From Streptomyces sp. BR123 (GTDB lineage Bacteria; Actinomycetota; Actinomycetes; Streptomycetales; Streptomycetaceae), in NCBI RefSeq assembly GCF_013401435.1, contig NZ_JACBGN010000052.1, positions 1 to 36,088 of the forward strand: a stretch of DNA of 36,088 nt, written 5' to 3'. Below are positions 16,835 through 23,710 of this stretch, one piece after another. Under the pieces are notes generated by a model that saw only the letters and a list, made by a program, of their open reading frames with translations, had not been told where the DNA came from and made no database searches. Position numbers and translations under genes: made by a program. Numbering within the stretch: the stretch's first letter is position 1; each line of letters begins with the position of its first letter.

Positions 16835-17938
16835 ATGTCCGATCAGAAGAACACGGCGGAATTGGTCGTCATCGGCAGCGGAGTGATTGCCGCATCCGTC
16901 GCCTATCACTGCGCTGAGGCGGGTGTCGACGTCGTTCTGCTGGAGCGGGACCAGGCCGGCGCCACCGCGACCCAGACCGCCGGCGCATTTCGTACGTATT
17001 TCCCCGGAAGGGTGTACGACTCCGAACTGGTGGTACGGAGCCTGGCCGATTTCCGATCGTTCGGCAGCACCCTTGGAATCGATCTCGAGGTGGCCGAGAC
17101 CGGAATGCTCGTGGTGGCGACGACCCCGGAGCAGGCGGCCGAACTGGAAGCGGAACTGCCCGCGCAGCGCGATGCCGGCGTGCGCCTGGAGCAGCTGACC
17201 GTCGGCCAGGCCGTCGAGCGGAACCCGTGGCTTGACCCTGTGGGCGTCGAGTTCGCCCTCTGGTGCCCGCAGATGATCCGCCTCAGGGCGGACGAGGTGC
17301 TCCGCGGCTATCTGGAGGGCGCCCGCAAGCACGGTGCGCGGGTGGTCGCCGGCGTCACCGTGACCGGACTGGACGCGTCCACCGGCCGTGTGGCCACCTC
17401 GGCCGGCGAGTTCACCGCGGGGGCGATCGTCATCGCGGACGCGCAGGGCAGCGGGGAGGTCGCCGGGCTGGCGGGCCTGGAGCTGCCGGTCTGGGGCCAG
17501 TTCGCCGAACTGTTCCGCACCGACCCGGTCGGCGACGAGGCCATCACGTCACCGTTCACGTTCCACCCCGGTGCAGGTCTGAAGACGATGGGGATGGGCC
17601 GGTCCTTCCTGGTCGGACTGGAGCGCTTCTCGACGGAGCCGGGCATGCGGGACATCTGGCTCCGCGAGGCCGCCGACGAGGTGGGGCGCTGGTACCCGCG
17701 GCTGCGGGGCGCCACGCTGCACAGCGCCTGGACCGGAACCCTCGACATCACGCCGTCGAGGTCGGGGATCGTCGGCCGGGCGGCCGGCGCGCACGAACGC
17801 ATCCTGTTCGCCACCGGATTCACCGGCCACGAACTCAGTCAGGCGCCCGCCACCGGCAAGATCGTCAGGGACCTCCACCTCGGCCGCCACCCCGGCGTCG
17901 ACATCACACCGTTCTCGCTGGCCGCCAACGGGGTCTGA
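16835..17938 (+). CDS. FAD-dependent amine oxidase-like protein (DAO family) with degenerate FAD motifs
   Basis: This 367-residue protein belongs to the D-amino acid oxidase/sarcosine oxidase-like (DAO) family, which oxidises amines or amino acids with FAD. It is clearly paralogous to the product of 19364-20491: both begin MS(D/E)QKN, and both share RTYFP, NPWLD, WGQFAEL and GLKTMGMG. Two cofactor motifs are altered. The dinucleotide fold reads GSGVIA (14-19), with alanine replacing the last glycine, and the usual AAGPWSG stretch reads ADAQGSG near residue 202. It may therefore bind FAD poorly or have another role. The ATG at 16835 has GGGAGA six bases upstream. A strong terminator follows, so it forms a separate transcript. 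Confidence 0.85.
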   Translation: MSDQKNTAELVVIGSGVIAASVAYHCAEAGVDVVLLERDQAGATATQTAGAFRTYFPGRVYDSELVVRSLADFRSFGSTLGIDLEVAETGMLVVATTPEQAAELEAELPAQRDAGVRLEQLTVGQAVERNPWLDPVGVEFALWCPQMIRLRADEVLRGYLEGARKHGARVVAGVTVTGLDASTGRVATSAGEFTAGAIVIADAQGSGEVAGLAGLELPVWGQFAELFRTDPVGDEAITSPFTFHPGAGLKTMGMGRSFLVGLERFSTEPGMRDIWLREAADEVGRWYPRLRGATLHSAWTGTLDITPSRSGIVGRAAGAHERILFATGFTGHELSQAPATGKIVRDLHLGRHPGVDITPFSLAANGV

Positions 17939-17970
17939 CCGCGCGCACTCCGGACCGACCGACTCCACGG

Positions 17971-18010
17971 CCGCAGGGCCGCCCACGGTTCACCGTGGGC
18001 GGCCCTGCGG
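17971..18010 (+). terminator. Strong hairpin terminator after the first FAD oxidase
   Basis: A perfect 18-bp stem with the loop TTCA, followed by CGTTT, starts 32 bases after the stop codon. It separates this oxidase from the downstream biosynthetic operon. Confidence 0.8.
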
Positions 18011-18405
18011 CGTTTCCGGGCCGCTCCCGCCCGCCCGCCGGCCCGGCGCCGACCGATCGATTCCGGACGGATTCGGCGCCGCGGCGGGCCCGGCAGCGGC
18101 GCGCTCCCCCGGGTGTGACCAGCGGTTATGGGGAGCCCTTTGCTTTCCTTTTCCCTGAACCAATAATTCCGGCACCGTCGCGGCGTTCGCCGGAATTTGG
18201 TACTCCCTTGATGCGGTCCGCGACGTGAAGTGACAGAGAACTCTCGATTTGACACAAAAGCCAATGCCGTCGATCGGGCGGGCGACCGTCATCCCTATAT
18301 TCGATTCGCGACGGCATCGTGCCCGTTGTCGGTATCCAATCCCCTGGAACCTGTCACGCGCTCTCTCCTGGGCGACAGGGGCCGAATAGCAGGAACGGGA
18401 GTACA
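18011..18405 (+). promoter_or_regulatory. AT-richer regulatory region upstream of the biosynthetic operon
   Basis: No gene is visible in this stretch. From about 18121 it is markedly richer in A and T than its surroundings. It contains TTGACA at 18249-18254 and TATATT at 18296-18301, too far apart to be one promoter. A 9-bp inverted repeat (ATGCCGTCG at 18264-18272 and CGACGGCAT at 18309-18317) flanks the TATATT element and could be an operator or a leader hairpin. A further CCTGTC/GACAGG pair lies closer to the start codon. This is the probable control region of the operon starting at 18406. Confidence 0.4.
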
Positions 18406-19371
18406 ATGCGACAAATCGAGATCGCCTGGGAGCCCATCGGCGCCAAGGTTCGCATCACCCTCGACGAGGGGCGCAATTCCGACCTCGTCGAGCCGCTGTG
18501 GGCGTCATTGCCGTACAAGACGCTGCAGGGCCACGCCCTCGTGGCCGGCGACTGCTTCTACCACGTGCCGCCCGCCCACGATCTGCTGCACGCGGTTCCG
18601 GATTACAAGGTGAACCGCAAGATCCAGCCCAACGGAACGGTTTTCCTCTCCGCCGTCCAGCACCTGACCATCAAGTACGGCGAGCTCACCGAGCCCATGC
18701 CGACCTCGCCCATCGGCCGGGTCGTGCCGGAGGACGTCGACCAGCTGCCCAAGATCGGCCAGATGATCTGGGAGTCCGTCTACGGCAACGGCGAGCCGGT
18801 CATCGCCCACGTCCGCCGTGTGGACGGCCCCTCCGGCCACGGCGTGAAGCGGGTCGAGGTCGGCAACGAACAGCTCCGCGGGCTGATCGAGCGGATCGCC
18901 GCCGAGACCGAGCGGGTCCTGGTCGACCCGACCGACGAGCTCCTCGACATCCACGAGGGCAAGTCCCGCGGCACCTCCGGCGCCGGCACGAAGAACTCGG
19001 TCCTCACCACCCTGGTCGCCGTGAACGGCGAGACACGTCCGCTGGGCTACGTGAACTACACGACCCTGGTGCGGGCCGGCCGGAACATCGACATGCCGCT
19101 CTCCTCGCTGATCGAGCTGGCGAAGATCCTGCTCGTGAAGCCGACCGAATTCCTCGGCTACACCGGAATGAACACCCTTTGGGACATCACCAAGGAAGTG
19201 GTCGCCGCATTCGAGACCATCACCACGCGCGAGGACTTCGTCGCCCTCATGGCGCAGATGGCGACGTACGTGAACGCCCTCGGTGCATGGAATCTGCAGC
19301 TGTTCCCGTGGGACATCGAAGGCGACAACTGGACCTACCGTCCGACCATTACGAGGGGTGCGAATGTCTGA
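18406..19371 (+). CDS. Cucumopine synthase-like protein (putative Pictet-Spengler cyclase)
   Basis: This 321-residue protein resembles the cucumopine synthase family. Cucumopine synthase itself joins L-histidine and 2-oxoglutarate in a Pictet-Spengler-type ring closure. The N-terminal half (about 1-140) looks cyclophilin-like, with LWASLPYKTLQGHALVAGD and a CFYHVPP stretch. The C-terminal half (about 155-300) is mostly helical, fitting the helical bundle of the family, and ends in LGAWNLQLFPWD. The ATG at 18406 has GGGAG close upstream and an AGGA further away. The end overlaps the FAD oxidase gene by eight bases. Next to a beta-methyl amino acid cassette, the likely substrate is a beta-methylated tryptophan or histidine plus a carbonyl compound. 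The family assignment is from memory of sequence pattern and should be confirmed by profile search. Confidence 0.68.
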   Translation: MRQIEIAWEPIGAKVRITLDEGRNSDLVEPLWASLPYKTLQGHALVAGDCFYHVPPAHDLLHAVPDYKVNRKIQPNGTVFLSAVQHLTIKYGELTEPMPTSPIGRVVPEDVDQLPKIGQMIWESVYGNGEPVIAHVRRVDGPSGHGVKRVEVGNEQLRGLIERIAAETERVLVDPTDELLDIHEGKSRGTSGAGTKNSVLTTLVAVNGETRPLGYVNYTTLVRAGRNIDMPLSSLIELAKILLVKPTEFLGYTGMNTLWDITKEVVAAFETITTREDFVALMAQMATYVNALGAWNLQLFPWDIEGDNWTYRPTITRGANV

Positions 19372-20491
19372 GCAGAAGAACGCGGCGGAAATGCTGGTCA
19401 TCGGCGGAGGGGTGATCGGCACGTCCATCGCCTACCACGCCGCCAAGGCAGGCGTTGACGTCGTCCTCGTCGAGAAGAACCAGTTCGGCTCCCGGACCAC
19501 CTCCCAGACCGCCCGTGCCTTCCGCACCTATTTTCCCCGGAAGCCGCACGACTCCGAGCTGGCGACGCGCAGCCTCGCGGACTTCCGGCAGTTCGCCGCG
19601 ACCACCGGCATCGACGTCGGCCTGGAGGACCTGGGCCTGCTGACGATCCTCACCAGCCCGCAGCAGGCCGCCGAGCTGGAGGCCGACCTGGCCGACCACC
19701 GCGAGGCCGGCGCCGCGGTGGAGATGCTCACCGCCGAGCAGGCGGTCGAGCTCAACCCGTGGCTGGACAAGGACACCATCGAGGCCGCGGTCTGGAACCC
19801 GGCGACGTACCGCATCAAGCCGGAAGCCATCGTCCAGGGGTACGCGGAGGCGGCGAAGCAGCACGGCGCCCGCCTGTACTCCAACGTCTCCGTGACCGGC
19901 ATCGACAGCGACAGCGGCGTCGTCACCACGACCATGGGCGACTTCACCGCCGGCGCGGTCGTCATCGCGGCCGGTCCGTGGAGCGGCGACGTCGCCAAAC
20001 TCGCGGGCCTGGACCTGCCGGTGTGGGGGCAGTTCGCCGAGCTGCTGCACACCGACCCGATCCGCACCGACCGCGACATCCACAACCTGCCGTTCACCTT
20101 CCACCCCGTGTCCGGGCTGAAGACGATGGGCATGGGCAAGTCCGTCCTCGTCGGCCTGGAGCGCATCTCGAAGCAGGACGGCCTGCGCGACATCTGGTAC
20201 CAGGCCGCCGTCGACGAGCTGCCGAAGTGGTACCCGGAGTTCGAGGGCCTCAAGCTGTACAGCGCCTGGACCGGCACCCTGGACGTCACGCCCACCAAGT
20301 CGGCCGTCATCGGCAAGGGCAGCGGCGAGCACGACCGGATCTTCTTCGCCGGCGGCTTCACCGGCCACGGCCTGGCGCAGGCCCCCCTCGCCGGCCGGAT
20401 CATCCGGGACCTCTACCTCGGCCACGCGCCGGGCGTCGACCTCACCCCGTACTCCCTGGCCACCAACCTGGCCCGGCTCGAGGCCTTCTGA
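19364..20491 (+). CDS. FAD-dependent amine oxidase-like protein (DAO family), intact paralogue
   Basis: This 375-residue member of the DAO family has complete FAD motifs: GGGVIG at 14-19, an acidic residue at the end of the second strand (E37), and AAGPWSG near 202-208. Such enzymes oxidise secondary amines or amino acids to imines, releasing H2O2. Here a natural role would be to oxidise the tetrahydro ring formed by the preceding putative Pictet-Spengler enzyme towards an aromatic ring, which is inference. The ATG at 19364 has GAGGGG upstream and overlaps the preceding stop, so the two proteins are coupled. The sequence is closely similar to the protein of 16835-17938, indicating duplication, and this copy appears to be the functional one. 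Confidence 0.88.
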   Translation: MSEQKNAAEMLVIGGGVIGTSIAYHAAKAGVDVVLVEKNQFGSRTTSQTARAFRTYFPRKPHDSELATRSLADFRQFAATTGIDVGLEDLGLLTILTSPQQAAELEADLADHREAGAAVEMLTAEQAVELNPWLDKDTIEAAVWNPATYRIKPEAIVQGYAEAAKQHGARLYSNVSVTGIDSDSGVVTTTMGDFTAGAVVIAAGPWSGDVAKLAGLDLPVWGQFAELLHTDPIRTDRDIHNLPFTFHPVSGLKTMGMGKSVLVGLERISKQDGLRDIWYQAAVDELPKWYPEFEGLKLYSAWTGTLDVTPTKSAVIGKGSGEHDRIFFAGGFTGHGLAQAPLAGRIIRDLYLGHAPGVDLTPYSLATNLARLEAF

Positions 20492-20505
20492 GCAGGCCAT
20501 TTCAC

Positions 20506-20539
20506 GCGGCGGGCGGTGCCATCGCGGCCCGCCCGCCGC
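20506..20539 (+). terminator. Intercistronic hairpin within the biosynthetic operon
   Basis: GCGGCGGGCGG and CCGCCCGCCGC form an 11-bp perfect stem with a 12-base loop, in the only sizeable gap (69 bases) between the oxidase and methyltransferase genes. It could be a partial terminator or an mRNA-stabilising element that sets the ratio of the two halves of the operon. Confidence 0.5.
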
Positions 20540-20560
20540 ATTCCTGAGAGGTGTAGACGA

Positions 20561-21598
20561 GTGACGCCGGTACACACGCTGACCGAACAGTGGCAGGGCG
20601 AGGCACCCACGCCGCTGAACCCCGACACCGCCTTCAACGGCTTCATCTGCGCCCACGTGCTCCACGCACTGGAGCGCCTCGGGTTCTTCCGGAGACTCCA
20701 GGACGACGGCTCCGTCGACGTCGCCGCGTTCTGCCGGGAGAACGACCTCGATCCTGCCGTCGTCCGCTCCCTGGTGAGCGGCGCCGAATCCTTCGGATAC
20801 CTGCACGTCCGCGGCGACCGCGCCGAGGCGACCCGCAGCGGCGAGGACGTCCGCCAGGCCATCGGCTTCTTCACCTGGGGCGTCGGCGGCTACCACGACA
20901 TCTTCGCCAACGCCGCCTCCATCGCCCGCGGGGACCGCCGCTTCGGCGTCGACCTGCACCGCGACGAGGGCATGGTGGCCCTCGGCTCGGCCCAGGCCGA
21001 CAGCGCCCTCATGCGGCACCTCCTGGACCAGGAGATCGCCCGGCTCGACTTCACCACCCTCGTCGACCTCGGCGCGGGCGTCAGCGAGCGGGTCTCCCGG
21101 CTGGTCAAGGCACGCCCCGGCAGCCGCGGGATCGGCATCGACATCAGCAAGTCCGCCACGGAACTCGGGGCCGAGACCGTCGAGCGGTACGGGCTGCGCG
21201 GCACCGTCGAGCCCGTCTGCGCGGACGTGCTCGACATCCTGTTCAACGACCACCGGGTCGAGGGCGCCGACCAGGCCGACGTCGTGATGAGCTTCATGTT
21301 CCTCCACGACCTGCTCGTCGACCCACAGCGCCGCGACCAGGTGATCCCCCGCCTGCGGGCCGCGTTCCCCAAGGCCAACACCTTCCTGCTGGGTGACACC
21401 ACGGTCCGGCCGAGGAACGGCGACAGCACCCTGCCGATCTTCTCCAGCGGCTTCGAGCTGGCGCACGCCCTGATGGGCGTCCCCATCTACAGCCGCGAGC
21501 AGTACGAGGAGCTCTTCGACCGGGGAGGCATGCGGCTGCGCAACGCCGTGCCCTTCGGCGCGCCCCACACCTACCTCTTCGTCCTGGAGGCAGCGTGA
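20561..21598 (+). CDS. SAM-dependent methyltransferase, probably alpha-keto acid C-methyltransferase (MarI/MppJ-like)
   Basis: This 345-residue class I methyltransferase has a helical, winged-helix-like N-terminal dimerisation region (about 25-100). The SAM fold has motif I as LVDLGAGVSE (167-176) and D194 at the end of strand 2. The length and layout match O-methyltransferase-like enzymes that include the beta-carbon methyltransferases of aryl-pyruvates. The main evidence for that activity is context: it is translationally coupled (GTGA) to a small cupin and then a PLP aminotransferase, the same trio that makes (2S,3S)-beta-methyltryptophan in the maremycin and streptonigrin pathways. The GTG at 20561 has GAGAGG nine bases upstream. 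An ordinary O-methyltransferase acting on a phenol is the main alternative. Confidence 0.8.
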   Translation: MTPVHTLTEQWQGEAPTPLNPDTAFNGFICAHVLHALERLGFFRRLQDDGSVDVAAFCRENDLDPAVVRSLVSGAESFGYLHVRGDRAEATRSGEDVRQAIGFFTWGVGGYHDIFANAASIARGDRRFGVDLHRDEGMVALGSAQADSALMRHLLDQEIARLDFTTLVDLGAGVSERVSRLVKARPGSRGIGIDISKSATELGAETVERYGLRGTVEPVCADVLDILFNDHRVEGADQADVVMSFMFLHDLLVDPQRRDQVIPRLRAAFPKANTFLLGDTTVRPRNGDSTLPIFSSGFELAHALMGVPIYSREQYEELFDRGGMRLRNAVPFGAPHTYLFVLEAA

Positions 21599-21975
21599 CC
21601 GCCCCGGCCACCGCCGAGATCGTGTCCGGGCTGCCGATCCCGCTCGCGGTCGCAGGACACCACCAACCCGCCCCCTTCTACCTCACCGGCGACATGTTCG
21701 GCGGCATGCCGGTGCAGATCGCCGGCGGGGAGCTCAGCACGCTCGTGGACAAGCCGGTCGCCGCGCCGCACACCCACGAGGTCGACGAGATCTACCTCCT
21801 CGTCTCGCCGCTCCCCGGCCAGGCCCGCATCGAGGTCCACCTCGACGGGGTGCTCCACGAGCTGACCTCCCCGGCGGTCATGCGCATCCCCGCCGGCAGC
21901 GAGCACCACTTCGTCACCAAGGAGGCGGCGGTGGGGAGCTACTGCTTCGGCATCCTGTTGGGATCCAGCCTGTGA
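21595..21975 (+). CDS. Small cupin protein, probable beta-carbon epimerase (MarH-like)
   Basis: This 126-residue single-domain cupin has a metal site clearly visible as H59, H61 and E65 in HTHEVDE, and H104 in PAGSEHH, the two classical cupin motifs. In the maremycin pathway the small cupin MarH sets the stereochemistry at the methylated beta carbon of an aryl-pyruvate together with the methyltransferase and aminotransferase. The same neighbours occur here, so that role is the best inference. The GTG start overlaps the methyltransferase stop and the stop overlaps the aminotransferase start (both GTGA), implying stoichiometric production. Other small cupins have unrelated functions, so the assignment depends on context. 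Confidence 0.8.
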   Translation: MTAPATAEIVSGLPIPLAVAGHHQPAPFYLTGDMFGGMPVQIAGGELSTLVDKPVAAPHTHEVDEIYLLVSPLPGQARIEVHLDGVLHELTSPAVMRIPAGSEHHFVTKEAAVGSYCFGILLGSSL

Positions 21976-23033
21976 CTGCGTCCGCCCGGCCGGAGCCGAA
22001 GGTCTACAACACCAGCGTGCCCGATGCGGACTCGATGGTGCGGCTGCACCTGAGCGAGAGCCCGTACGGCGCGAGCCCCGCCGCGGTCGCCGCCGCGGCC
22101 GGGGCGCTGGAACGGGTCAGCCGCTACCCCTCCCCGCAGCGGGACGCCCTCGTCACGGCGCTCGCCGCGCACTGGGGCGTCGGTGAGGACCGGATCGCCG
22201 TGGCCAACGGCAGCGACGAGCTGGTGCTGGCGACCGCGCTGACGCTCGGGGACCTCTCGCGGCCCGGCCTGGTCACCGCGGGGACCTTCCCCGGCTACCG
22301 GGAGGCCCTCGACCGCATCGGCCGCGGAGCCGTCGCACGGCCCCTGCGGGACGGGCTCATCGACATCGGGGACTTCGCGCAGGCACTGCCCGAGCACGGC
22401 ATCGGGTACGTGTGCAACCCGCACAACCCCTCGGGGACGGCCCTGGCGAAGGACGACTTCGCCGCCCTGGTCGCCGCGGCGCGGTCGAGCGGAGTACCGC
22501 TCGTCTTCGACGAGGCGTACCAGGAGTTCGGCGACCCGGGCCTGCCCCAGACCCGGGACTTCCTCGACGCGGACGCCCCGGTGCTGGCCCTGCGCACCTT
22601 CTCGAAGGCGTACGGGCTGGCGGCCCTGCGGATCGGCTACGCCGTCGGCCCCGCCGACCTGATCGCCGAGGTCCGCCGGACCCTGACCGTCCTTCCGTTC
22701 AGCGTCAACCGCGTCGCCCAGGCGGCCGCCCTGGCCGCGCTCGCGGACCAGCCGTTCCTGGACGGCATCCGCAAGGGCAGCGCGGAACGCCGCGCGTGGT
22801 TCTGCGCGGAGCTGGAGCGGCGCGGGTACCGGTACGTGCCGTCGGAGACCAACTTCGTCGCCGTCCGGGTCGACGCCTCCGGGGAGGCACAGGACGCCCT
22901 CGCCAAGGAGCACGGCATCCTCGTGCGGGACACCGGCATGTTCGGCTACCCCGGCCACCTGCGCGTCTCCCTCGGCACCGAGGAAGAGCTGCGCACCTTC
23001 CTCGACGCACTCGACCGGATCACCACCGCATAG
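21972..23033 (+). CDS. PLP-dependent aminotransferase, HisC-like class I/II (MarG/StnR-like)
   Basis: This 353-residue fold-type I aminotransferase resembles histidinol-phosphate aminotransferases. The PLP lysine is K212 in TFSKAYGLAALRIGY, the cofactor-binding asparagine lies in CNPHNPSGT (148-156), D180 and Y183 are in FDEAYQEF, and R220 is a further conserved residue. It is close to the usual HisC length. Being coupled to a C-methyltransferase and cupin rather than to histidine genes, it probably interconverts an aromatic amino acid and its alpha-keto acid, first deaminating the precursor and then re-aminating the beta-methylated product. The substrate (tryptophan, histidine, phenylalanine or tyrosine) cannot be read from the sequence. 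Confidence 0.88.
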   Translation: MTASARPEPKVYNTSVPDADSMVRLHLSESPYGASPAAVAAAAGALERVSRYPSPQRDALVTALAAHWGVGEDRIAVANGSDELVLATALTLGDLSRPGLVTAGTFPGYREALDRIGRGAVARPLRDGLIDIGDFAQALPEHGIGYVCNPHNPSGTALAKDDFAALVAAARSSGVPLVFDEAYQEFGDPGLPQTRDFLDADAPVLALRTFSKAYGLAALRIGYAVGPADLIAEVRRTLTVLPFSVNRVAQAAALAALADQPFLDGIRKGSAERRAWFCAELERRGYRYVPSETNFVAVRVDASGEAQDALAKEHGILVRDTGMFGYPGHLRVSLGTEEELRTFLDALDRITTA

Positions 23034-23048
23034 CACCCGACAACCGAC

Positions 23049-23068
23049 ATCCGAACATCCGAACATCC
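23049..23068 (+). repeat. Short tandem repeat of ATCCGAAC
   Basis: Two full copies of ATCCGAAC and a half copy (ATCC) lie in the 48-base gap between the aminotransferase and VOC genes, just before the VOC ribosome-binding site. It may be a slippage product or a small binding site. Confidence 0.6.
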
Positions 23069-23081
23069 AAAGGGGTCAAGA

Positions 23082-23552
23082 ATGGCCAAACCGATTCCGG
23101 ACGGCTACGCGGAGCTGACGGCCTACCTGTCCGTGGACGGCGCGAGCGAGGCGATCGCCTTCTACGCCGAGGCCTTCGGGGCACAGGAGCTGGCCCGCTC
23201 CACCGCACCCAACGGCAAGATCATGCACGCGCAGATCAAGATCGGCAGCACGGTCGTCATGCTGTCCGACGAGCTCCGGGAGGCCGGCCTGCTCGGCCCC
23301 CGCGCGATCGGCGGCACTCCGGTCACCCTGTACCTGTTCGTCGAGGACGTCGACGCCGTCTTCGCCCGGGCGGTCAAGGCCGGGGCCACGCCGCAACGGG
23401 AAGTGCAGGACCACTTCTTCGGCGACCGGACGGGCCAGGTGCTCGACCCGTTCGGGCACCGGTGGACGATCGCCACCCACATCGAGGACGTGCCGCACGA
23501 GGAGTTCGAGCGGCGCGCCGAGGAGCACATGCGCAAGGTGGCCGGCGGCTGA
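23082..23552 (+). CDS. VOC-superfamily protein (PhnB/glyoxalase-like)
   Basis: This 156-residue protein is of the PhnB-like branch of the vicinal oxygen chelate superfamily. It begins with the typical AYLSVDGASEAIAFYAEAFGA repeat start (first module), has a second module from VTLYLFVEDVDAVF, and ends in DPFGHRWTIATH. Many members bind small molecules rather than catalyse. The ATG at 23082 follows AAAGGGG. It is the last gene of the cluster before a terminator and could protect the host from the product, bind an intermediate, or take part in ring chemistry; none of these can be decided from sequence. It is unrelated in detail to the shorter VOC protein at 16157. Confidence 0.85.
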   Translation: MAKPIPDGYAELTAYLSVDGASEAIAFYAEAFGAQELARSTAPNGKIMHAQIKIGSTVVMLSDELREAGLLGPRAIGGTPVTLYLFVEDVDAVFARAVKAGATPQREVQDHFFGDRTGQVLDPFGHRWTIATHIEDVPHEEFERRAEEHMRKVAGG

Positions 23553-23580
23553 CGCGGCCGTCCCACCGTGCCGGCGGCCC

Positions 23581-23615
23581 GGGCCCGGGCGCGCGACCAA
23601 CCCGCGCCCGGGCCC
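23581..23615 (+). terminator. Hairpin terminator of the biosynthetic operon
   Basis: Perfect 13-bp arms, GGGCCCGGGCGCG and its complement, enclose a 9-base loop, 29 bases after the VOC stop. The stem is GC-only and has no T-run. Confidence 0.7.
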
Positions 23616-23710
23616 ACGGCCGGGGAAACCTGCCACCTGCCCGGATCCGGCGGACGCCGGATTGACATGATCTCTGCGGTCCCTGCTTCCACTTGACCAG
23701 AGGTCAGCCC

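Noticed and set aside
18406..20491. Idea that the cucumopine-like gene is recent transfer from plant-pathogen opine loci
   Set aside because: Base composition and codon use look like the rest of the window and there are no mobile elements nearby.
23662..23667. TTGACA as a promoter -35 for the secreted-protein gene
   Set aside because: The hexamer at the correct distance (GCTTCC) is not -10-like; evidence too weak to annotate.
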